The notes under the pieces were generated by a model. The model made no database searches and was not told the origin of the DNA. It saw nothing but the letters and a program-made list of their open reading frames with translations. Of a stretch of DNA of 16,074 bases, positions 1-5,795 are shown piece by piece. Origin of the DNA: Nitrospirota bacterium (GTDB taxonomy: Bacteria; Nitrospirota; Thermodesulfovibrionia; Thermodesulfovibrionales; Magnetobacteriaceae); NCBI GenBank assembly GCA_015233265.1, contig JADFXZ010000036.1, positions 1 through 16,074 of the forward strand, read 5' to 3'. The position numbers were made by a program, and so were the translations under genes. Within the stretch, counting starts at the first letter, position 1. Each line of letters opens with the position of its first letter.

Positions 1-1652
1 TCCAGCCGGAGGGCATATTTTACGAAAGAATAAGGCCAGAGGACGCCCATCAAATTGTGAAAGAGCACTTCATAGACGGTAAGCTTCTCGATAATAATTT
101 GTACAAGGACACAAAGACACGGCAGGCCGTTGCCCAACTTAAAGACATCCCATTTTTTAATCTCCAGATGCTTGGCGCCCTAAAAAACAGGGGAATCATT
201 GATCCGGAGAATATCGAGGAATACATTGCCTTAGATGGCTACTTAGGGGCGGCAAAGGCCCTGTTGGAGATGACCCCGGCTGAAATAATAAAAGAGGTAA
301 GAGGCTCGCTTCTGCGCGGACGAGGCGGTGCGGGCTTTGTCACCGGCCTCAAGTGGGAGCTATGCGCTCAGGTCAAGTCAGACATAAAATATATCCTCTG
401 TAACGGCGATGAGGGCGACCCGGGGGCATTTATGGACAGGAGCATTATGGAGGCCGACCCCCATGTTGTGCTTGAGGGCATGATAATTGCCGCCAAGGCC
501 ATTGGCGCCCATCAGGGTTATATATACGTCCGGGCTGAGTACCCGCTTGCCGTAAGACGGCTGCGTAAGGCCATAGAGCAGGCCGTAGAATATGGCCTAC
601 TGGGGCGGAACATTCTTGGCAGCGGCTTTGACCTTGAGCTGGATATATATCCCGGCGCCGGTGCCTTTGTCTGCGGCGAGGAGACCGCCCTTATGCGCTC
701 CATCGAGGGCCGCAGAGGCTCTCCAATCCCCAGACCTCCATTTCCAGCCCAGAAAGGTCTGTGGGAGATGCCCACTGTCCTTAATAACGTTGAGACATTT
801 GCCAATGTCCCGTCGATTATCATAAACGGTGCCAACTGGTTTAAATCCCGCGGCACTGAGAAATCCACGGGGACAAAGGTCTTTGCCCTAACCGGCGCGG
901 TCAAAAACGGTGGGCTTATTGAAATCCCCTTCGGGATTTCCCTCAGATCAATAATAGAAGACATCGGCGGGGGGATGAATCGCGGGCGGAAGTTTAAGGC
1001 GCTGCAGCTTGGCGGCCCCTCTGGGGGGTGTATACCGGCTGAGTTTCTTGATCTGCCTGTCACCTATGAAGATATTGTGAAGACCGGTGCTATTGTCGGA
1101 AGCGGCGGCATGGTCGTCATGGATGACAATAACTGCATGGTCAATCTTGCCAGATTCTTTCTTGATTTCAGCGCCCACGAATCCTGCGGCAAATGCACAC
1201 CGTGCAGAGTGGGCACGAAGATAATGCTTAACCGGCTGATAGATATAACCAGCGGCAGGGGCAAAGAGGGCGACATAGAACTGCTTGAAGACCTTGCCGA
1301 CGATATTAAGGTTGCCTCTCTGTGCGGCCTCGGTCAGACCGCCCCCAACCCGGTTCTAACTACAATCAAGTATTTCAGGGCCGAATACGAGGCCCATATC
1401 AGAGATAAATGGTGCTTTGCCGGTGTGTGTAAAAACCTCTCAACCTTCTATATTGACGAACAGGCTTGTACGGGCTGCACGGCCTGCGCGCGAGCCTGCC
1501 AGGTGATGGCCATAGTGGGTGAGAAGAAAAACCCCCATTCTATAGCTCAGGATAAGTGTGTTAAGTGCAGGTCTTGTTATATCGCCTGCAAGTTCGGTGC
1601 TGTTAAGATAGGCCCTGCCGGTTTGTTTATCCATAAGGAGTATTCAAGATGA
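1..1652 (+). CDS. NuoF/HymB-like NADH-binding FMN iron-sulfur subunit (5' end outside window)
   Basis: This is the NADH-oxidising flavoprotein subunit of a complex I-type or soluble NAD-linked oxidoreductase. It passes electrons from NADH through FMN to iron-sulfur clusters. The frame is open from base 3 and reads PEGIFYERIRPEDA just before the GTG at 57. That is typical of the end of the thioredoxin-like [2Fe-2S] domain of HymB/HndC-type proteins, so the real start lies upstream and 57 is an internal valine. Visible motifs are the glycine-rich GRGGAGF FMN/NADH loop (318-338), NGDEGDPGAFMDR (from 402), CGEETALM near 670-695, and the N3-type cluster motif ESCGKCTPCRVG near 1181-1215 with its fourth Cys near 1322. 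A C-terminal 2x[4Fe-4S] ferredoxin module has CxxCxxCxxxC runs at about 1466-1500 and 1557-1590. Such an extension occurs in HymB and formate-dehydrogenase beta subunits but not in classical NuoF. The stop overlaps the next start by 4 bases (ATGA), implying translational coupling. Confidence 0.93.
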   Translation, partial: QPEGIFYERIRPEDAHQIVKEHFIDGKLLDNNLYKDTKTRQAVAQLKDIPFFNLQMLGALKNRGIIDPENIEEYIALDGYLGAAKALLEMTPAEIIKEVRGSLLRGRGGAGFVTGLKWELCAQVKSDIKYILCNGDEGDPGAFMDRSIMEADPHVVLEGMIIAAKAIGAHQGYIYVRAEYPLAVRRLRKAIEQAVEYGLLGRNILGSGFDLELDIYPGAGAFVCGEETALMRSIEGRRGSPIPRPPFPAQKGLWEMPTVLNNVETFANVPSIIINGANWFKSRGTEKSTGTKVFALTGAVKNGGLIEIPFGISLRSIIEDIGGGMNRGRKFKALQLGGPSGGCIPAEFLDLPVTYEDIVKTGAIVGSGGMVVMDDNNCMVNLARFFLDFSAHESCGKCTPCRVGTKIMLNRLIDITSGRGKEGDIELLEDLADDIKVASLCGLGQTAPNPVLTTIKYFRAEYEAHIRDKWCFAGVCKNLSTFYIDEQACTGCTACARACQVMAIVGEKKNPHSIAQDKCVKCRSCYIACKFGAVKIGPAGLFIHKEYSR

Positions 1653-4147
1653 TAGAACTTACAATCGACGACGTTAAAGTTAAGGTAGAAAAGGGCATGA
1701 GCATTCTCCAGGCAGCCCTCGCCAACAATATCTACATCCCGCACATGTGCTGGGACCCGCGCCTCAAGCCCTACGGCGGCTGCAGGATGTGTCTCGTAGA
1801 GATAGAGGGGCAGCCGCGTCCGCTTGCCTCGTGCTCATATCCGGCTGAAAACGGTATGGTAATTAAGACAAACACCCCGCGTGTCGAAAAACTTAGAAAG
1901 ACAATGGTCGAACTGCTGCTCATACATCATCCCCTTGACTGTCCCACATGCGACAAGGCCGGGCAGTGTGCCCTTCAGGACCTTGCCCATCAGCACGGCC
2001 CGTCTCACAACAGGATTGAAGAGGAGAAGTACTCAGTAGCAAGGCACTCAAGCAATCCCTTTATCGATAGAAATCAAAGCCGGTGCATACTCTGCGGCAA
2101 ATGCGTTGCCGTGTGCTGGGAACATCAGGGCGTTGGGGCAATTAATTTTATTGGCAGGGGATTTGACACAAAGATATCGCCGGCCTTCGAGGAGGTGCTC
2201 GATTGTGAGTTCTGCGGCCAGTGCGTCGATATATGTCCGGTAGGAGCGCTGGGCAATAAGCCATTTAAACACAGTTGCAGCACATGGTTTCTTGAAAGCA
2301 GCGACAGCATCTGTCCATACTGCAGTGTGGGCTGCACTGTTACGCTCGATACGCGCGAGGGAAAGATTGTAACAACTCGCGGCGTAGCCACAAAGGGCGT
2401 GAACAAGGGAGACCTCTGCGTCAAGGGCAGATACGGCATGGACTTCATCTATGCCGAAAACAGGCTGAGAAAACCGCTTATAAGAAAAGGCGCAGTCCTT
2501 GTTCAGACCACATGGGAAGAGGCCATGCGTGTGTTGACAGAGCGCCTCACCGAGGTTATCAAGACCAAAGGGTCTCAGAGTATCGGCGTGCTTGGCTCAC
2601 ACAAATTCTCTAACGAGAGCAACTACATGCTGCAAGAGTTCGCGCGCAAGGTAATTGGCACAAATAACATAGACTCCTCATCCTATTTTGGTTTCAGTAA
2701 GGTTCAAAAGGCTGTATCAGCGGTCTTTGGCCTGTCAAACCTGCCTATCACGATGGACTGTCCCATAGGCAAAGGGGCAATCCTTGTGCTTGAGTCCGAT
2801 ATAACCTCGACTCACCCTGTCTGGGGGTTGAAGTTTCTCGAGGCGAGAAAGAAAGGCTCTAAACTGCTCGTAATAGACCCGCGGCAGACAAAGCTCTCAC
2901 GGCACAGCGATATGTGGCTGAGGGTCAGGCCGGGCACATCTGCCGCCCTGTTAAACGGTATTATGTATCTGGCCATTGAGGGGGCGTACCATTTAAAGAA
3001 TCACGCATCGACGGCAGCCGCCAACTTTTCGGAACTGGAGGCACTCGTAAAAAACTATCCACCAGATAGAGTGGCCGCCATTGCCGGCATCGATACAGAT
3101 GAGTTTATAGAAATGGCAAAGGTGTTTCTCTCAGCCGACAGTTCAATGGTGGCCATGACGCTTGGCTCCGTAGAGAATAACAAGGGCTTAAACGCGGCCA
3201 TCTCGGCGGCGAATCTTGTAATGCTCACTGGAGGCGGCCCATCAGCCCTTCAGATGCCTGCCGGTTATGCCAATACTTTTGGCATGTGGCAGATGGGAAT
3301 CACGCCGGATTACCTTCCCGGATATAAGAAAATCGAAGGAGATATTAAAGAAGTGGCCGGTAAAAATCTCTATCAAATGCTCTACGGGCAACACCCCATC
3401 GACGCCCTCTTTATTATGGGACACGACCCGCTGACTACCTATCCAAACCTTAAGAAAATAGAAGCGGTGCTTCGCAATCTGGAGCTTCTTATCGTGCAGG
3501 ATATAAGGCTCACAGACACGGCGCGCCTGGCGCATATTGTCCTGCCCGAGGCAAGCTGGGCAGAAAGAGCTGGCACATTTACAAACGCCGCGGGGCTTCA
3601 CCAAACAACCGAGAGAATCTCCTCCCCCACAGGGGATTCGATAGCGGGCTGGCAGATATTCAGAAATCTGACAAGATATATGAACTCAACGCCGCCGTTT
3701 GAGAGCGCAACCGCGCTGGCAGACCATTTATCCGACATGATAATTGACCCAGGCAAGGAGAAATGGCAGTACGTGCCGCTGCACTACGAGGAGGTTGAAC
3801 CTGCCGACAAACAGTACCCATTTGTCATGGTAACCGGCAATCTGATGCAGCACTCTGGTGCGCTGTCTGTCATGTCTAAGATTCTTACAGAGGCATTTCC
3901 CGGGGCATTCATCCAGATAAACGATCGTGACGCCTCGCGGCTTGGCATAGCCGACGGTGCGACTGTACGTGTGGAATCCCGCCGCGGCAGCACAACAGTA
4001 AAAGTAGAGGTAACAGACGAGGTGACAGAGGGGATGGTCTTTGCACCCATTAATTTTGCAACCGCGCGGTTAAACGAACTGACATACGCCTACGAAGGCG
4101 GCGCCGCCCCGCTTACGGCAGTGAGGATACAGGCTCAGGCCACTTAA
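1649..4147 (+). CDS. NuoG-like molybdopterin-fold iron-sulfur subunit
   Basis: This 832-residue protein is the electron-relay partner of the NuoF-like protein, in the NuoG/NAD-linked formate dehydrogenase alpha family. Domains in order are a [2Fe-2S] ferredoxin (C34, C45, C48, C62), a NuoG-type His-Cys [4Fe-4S] site (H94, C98, C101, C107), a 2x[4Fe-4S] module (C146/149/152/156 and C186/189/192/196), then a molybdopterin oxidoreductase fold. The last begins with its own cluster (C222, C225, C229, C257) and ends in an MGD-binding-like C-terminal domain. Formate dehydrogenases carry Cys or Sec plus His shortly after the GTNN segment. Here that stretch reads GTNNIDSSSYFGFSKVQ, with no Cys, Sec or His, so formate oxidation is unlikely and a structural or relay role fits better. 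AAGGAG at 1635-1640 lies 8 bases before the ATG. Sure of the family; the parent complex (Nuo, hydrogenase or other) cannot be told from this window. Confidence 0.9.
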   Translation: MIELTIDDVKVKVEKGMSILQAALANNIYIPHMCWDPRLKPYGGCRMCLVEIEGQPRPLASCSYPAENGMVIKTNTPRVEKLRKTMVELLLIHHPLDCPTCDKAGQCALQDLAHQHGPSHNRIEEEKYSVARHSSNPFIDRNQSRCILCGKCVAVCWEHQGVGAINFIGRGFDTKISPAFEEVLDCEFCGQCVDICPVGALGNKPFKHSCSTWFLESSDSICPYCSVGCTVTLDTREGKIVTTRGVATKGVNKGDLCVKGRYGMDFIYAENRLRKPLIRKGAVLVQTTWEEAMRVLTERLTEVIKTKGSQSIGVLGSHKFSNESNYMLQEFARKVIGTNNIDSSSYFGFSKVQKAVSAVFGLSNLPITMDCPIGKGAILVLESDITSTHPVWGLKFLEARKKGSKLLVIDPRQTKLSRHSDMWLRVRPGTSAALLNGIMYLAIEGAYHLKNHASTAAANFSELEALVKNYPPDRVAAIAGIDTDEFIEMAKVFLSADSSMVAMTLGSVENNKGLNAAISAANLVMLTGGGPSALQMPAGYANTFGMWQMGITPDYLPGYKKIEGDIKEVAGKNLYQMLYGQHPIDALFIMGHDPLTTYPNLKKIEAVLRNLELLIVQDIRLTDTARLAHIVLPEASWAERAGTFTNAAGLHQTTERISSPTGDSIAGWQIFRNLTRYMNSTPPFESATALADHLSDMIIDPGKEKWQYVPLHYEEVEPADKQYPFVMVTGNLMQHSGALSVMSKILTEAFPGAFIQINDRDASRLGIADGATVRVESRRGSTTVKVEVTDEVTEGMVFAPINFATARLNELTYAYEGGAAPLTAVRIQAQAT

Positions 4148-4156
4148 ATAGTATAG

Positions 4157-4280
4157 TGGACCCTAAAAATGTGGCAATCGGTTAAGATATAGTTGATAAA
4201 GGCCATAGGAGGGAAGCAGATGAAAAGCAGGCGAAAGTTTAGTAAGCAGTACAAGGCAAAAGCGGCAATAGAAGCATTAC
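4157..4280 (+). mobile_element. IS3-family insertion sequence remnant (left end only)
   Basis: Nine bases after the nuoG-like stop, the DNA turns into what looks like the left end of an IS3-family element: a TGGACCCTAAAAATGTGG terminus, a short leader, AGGAGGGA as ribosome binding site, and the first codons of orfA. Similarity to orfA stops at about 4279, and no right end (a GGTCCA-type terminus) or orfB is visible before cheV, so only about 125 bases survive. Seen directly: the terminus-like string, the binding site and the short reading frame. The family name rests on recall of typical IS3 orfA N-termini. Confidence 0.65.
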
Positions 4281-4297
4281 ATCACCCTGAGATATGA
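4220..4297 (+). pseudogene. IS3-family transposase orfA fragment
   Basis: A strong AGGAGGG sequence precedes an ATG that opens a 25-codon frame beginning MKSRRKFSKQYKAKAAIEAL. This matches the basic N-terminus preceding the helix-turn-helix in IS3-family OrfA proteins. After that point the frame reads HHPEI and stops at TGA 4295-4297. Full OrfA proteins are around 90-110 residues, so this is a truncated relic. It should have no transposase activity. Translation of the short peptide is possible but has no expected function. Confidence 0.65.
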
Positions 4298-4308
4298 ATT
4301 TCATCAGA

Positions 4309-4338
4309 GTAACAGCCAGACTAAATTTTTTCTATACT
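4309..4338 (+). promoter_or_regulatory. Candidate sigma-70-type promoter for cheV
   Basis: GTAACA (4309-4314) and TATACT (4333-4338) are separated by 18 bases in an AT-rich stretch between the IS remnant and cheV. This would give a leader of roughly 50 bases carrying the AGGGAGG ribosome binding site at 4384-4390. The -10 is a 5/6 match and the -35 a 4/6 match, so this is a weak guess. Other TATTAT/TATAGT strings nearby (4357-4370) could serve instead. Confidence 0.3.
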
Positions 4339-4396
4339 TAATCCGATAAATAAGAGTATTATAGTACTATAGATATAACTATTAGGGAGGGTAGGA

Positions 4397-5359
4397 ATGA
4401 GCAACATCACAGATGAGATAGAACAGAGGACAAATCTGGCCATGTCCAATCAATTGGAGATGCTGACATTCTACCTCAGTGACGATCAATTGTACGGGAT
4501 TAATGTCTTTAAGATAATTGAAGTCCTCGAGTGTCCGCCAAAAATCACCAAAATGCCAAACTCCCATGACTCCGTAAAGGGTACGATTAACTTCAGAGGC
4601 AAGTCTATTGCCGTAATCGATCTGTCAGAGGCGCTGGAGATGCAGCCCGTTGATTACAAAAATAATATTAGCTACGTGATTGTGTGTGAATATAACTATC
4701 TGATTCATGGGTTTTTAATAAATTCCCCCAATACCCTGATTAACCGCAGCTGGGAGGACGTCAAAAGTCCCTCCGCTATCATGAGCAAGACGGCGTGTCT
4801 GACCGCCCTTGCATATACCGACGACGGCATGACGATTCAGCTGCTCGACGTTGAAAAGATACTCTCGGAGACATTAGGCATCGAAGAGGAACTCTCCGAT
4901 GATTTTAAGGAAAATATCGAAAAAGAGGCGGCGACCATAAACTTCAAGGACTACCACCTGCTTATAGTCGACGATTCAAAGGCGGCAAGAATGATGCTGA
5001 AACATGTCGTTGACAAGCTCGGTGTTACATATACCATGATGGAAAGCGCGGTCAACGCCCTCCAACTTCTGGAGGATTTTGCAAACGACGACACACCGAT
5101 GACTGAAAGGTTTGCCATGATAATCTCAGACATTGAGATGCCGGGCATGGATGGCTTCACGTTTACGAGAAAGATAAAGGGGAATTCCAAACTCGCTGGG
5201 CTTTATGTAATTCTGCACAGCTCACTGAGCAACAAATCCAATGTTGACAAGGCAAAACAGGTCGGGGCTAATGATTTTCTCCCTAAATTCCGCCCCGATG
5301 AGATAGCAAATAAAATACTTGACAGGATTCACGTCGTCGCTGGTATAAACAGGAATTAA
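4397..5359 (+). CDS. cheV: Chemotaxis coupling/response-regulator protein CheV
   Basis: A 320-residue CheV. The N-terminal CheW-like domain (about residues 20-165) couples chemoreceptors to CheA. The C-terminal receiver domain (about 186-315) is phosphorylated by CheA to tune adaptation. Receiver residues are all present: the acidic pair D192/D193 in LIVDDSKAAR, the phospho-acceptor D245 in SDIEMPGMDG, S275 in the HSSLS stretch, and K297 in the LPKF stretch. Length and domain order match the family. The ATG follows AGGGAGG (4384-4390) with 6 bases of spacing. It acts in the cytoplasm at receptor arrays. The small YjfB-like gene follows in the same direction after 97 bases. No other che gene is in the window, so cheV is detached from any main chemotaxis operon here. 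Confidence 0.93.
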   Translation: MSNITDEIEQRTNLAMSNQLEMLTFYLSDDQLYGINVFKIIEVLECPPKITKMPNSHDSVKGTINFRGKSIAVIDLSEALEMQPVDYKNNISYVIVCEYNYLIHGFLINSPNTLINRSWEDVKSPSAIMSKTACLTALAYTDDGMTIQLLDVEKILSETLGIEEELSDDFKENIEKEAATINFKDYHLLIVDDSKAARMMLKHVVDKLGVTYTMMESAVNALQLLEDFANDDTPMTERFAMIISDIEMPGMDGFTFTRKIKGNSKLAGLYVILHSSLSNKSNVDKAKQVGANDFLPKFRPDEIANKILDRIHVVAGINRN

Positions 5360-5396
5360 TTATAGTTAATTTCATATGATATATTGTCTGCGGATG

Positions 5397-5422
5397 GGTT
5401 CAGTTTGATATGGTGCTGAGCC
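5397..5422 (+). other. Possible small hairpin upstream of the YjfB-like gene
   Basis: GGTTCAG (5397-5403) can pair with CTGAGCC (5416-5422), including one G-U pair, around a 12-base loop. No T-run follows, so it does not look like an intrinsic terminator. It may be chance or a leader structure in the cheV to small-gene gap. The rest of the 97-base gap (5360-5456) is AT-rich with no clear promoter. Confidence 0.2.
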
Positions 5423-5456
5423 AGAATGGGCAAGTAAAACATGGAGGTTTTTTGTT

Positions 5457-5654
5457 ATGGACAACGCTGTGGCAGGAGCTAAGTATTCTGCGGACGTAAG
5501 CATCGTAGCGAAGGCTATTGACTACGGACGCTTCTCAGGTCAGCTGGCCTTGAAGCTCGTTGACTCAGTCCCGTCAGTCGGGGATCTACGCTCGATGGCA
5601 ACACCAGCCTACAATCCCCCGGGCACAGGCCAACACATTAACACATACGCCTGA
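5457..5654 (+). CDS. Small YjfB-like putative motility protein
   Basis: A 65-residue protein with no signal peptide or membrane segment. It starts at ATG 5457, preceded by GGAGGT at 5444-5449. The layout resembles the YjfB putative-motility family: a short helix-forming first half (KAIDYGRFSGQLALKLVDS, about residues 19-37), a variable linker, and a C-terminal GTGQHINTYA that recalls the family's closing (L)GQNID-type motif. That family is small (about 60 residues) and of unknown biochemical role, named for its association with motility genes. Its position directly after cheV supports the assignment. The gene stops before a convergent GGDEF-EAL gene. The family call rests on remembered motif shape, so it is moderate; the strong ribosome binding site argues the gene itself is real. 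Confidence 0.6.
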   Translation: MDNAVAGAKYSADVSIVAKAIDYGRFSGQLALKLVDSVPSVGDLRSMATPAYNPPGTGQHINTYA

Positions 5655-5795
5655 GATTTTCAGCCGCCGCCGGTGCGCCGTGTCTTAACCGCCGCAAGCA
5701 GGGTTGGATCCAACACCACCGCTAAAAGGGGTCAGTCCAACGCTCACGGCAGTAAGGCGGCGCCGGCAACGGCGATGCAGGTAAGAACGGACTTC
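5655..5795. other. Convergent intergenic gap with a 12-base palindrome
   Basis: This GC-rich 141-base gap lies between two convergent genes. It contains the perfect palindrome GTTGGATCCAAC (5703-5714) and GGCGCC-rich runs near 5757-5775, but no stem followed by a T-run on either strand. A bidirectional terminator would be expected here but is not evident. An open + strand frame starting at 5673 runs into the opposite-strand EAL domain and is not credible as a gene. Confidence 0.35.

Noticed and set aside
57..62. GTG at 57 as the start of the NuoF-like gene
   Set aside because: Conserved family sequence continues in frame upstream to the window edge, and no ribosome binding site is seen at the right spacing.
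518..1063. 181-codon open frame antisense to the NuoF-like gene
   Set aside because: It lies opposite a strongly conserved gene in GC-rich DNA, the usual cause of shadow frames, and its translation is Ser/Arg/Pro-rich without motifs.
3242..3604. 120-codon open frame antisense to the NuoG-like gene
   Set aside because: It has no domain or ribosome binding site and overlaps the conserved molybdopterin fold fully.
1649..4147. Formate dehydrogenase alpha subunit as the name of the NuoG-like gene
   Set aside because: The Cys/Sec and adjacent His that bind the metal are absent, and no in-frame TGA is present that could encode selenocysteine.
4148..4396. c-di-GMP riboswitch or other structured leader before cheV
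   Set aside because: No conserved riboswitch core was recognised; the IS remnant explains the first half and the rest is AT-rich promoter-like DNA.
5703..5714. Palindrome GTTGGATCCAAC as a terminator or operator
   Set aside because: No T-run follows and the stem would be 6 bases without a loop; probably chance, so it is only mentioned in the gap entry.
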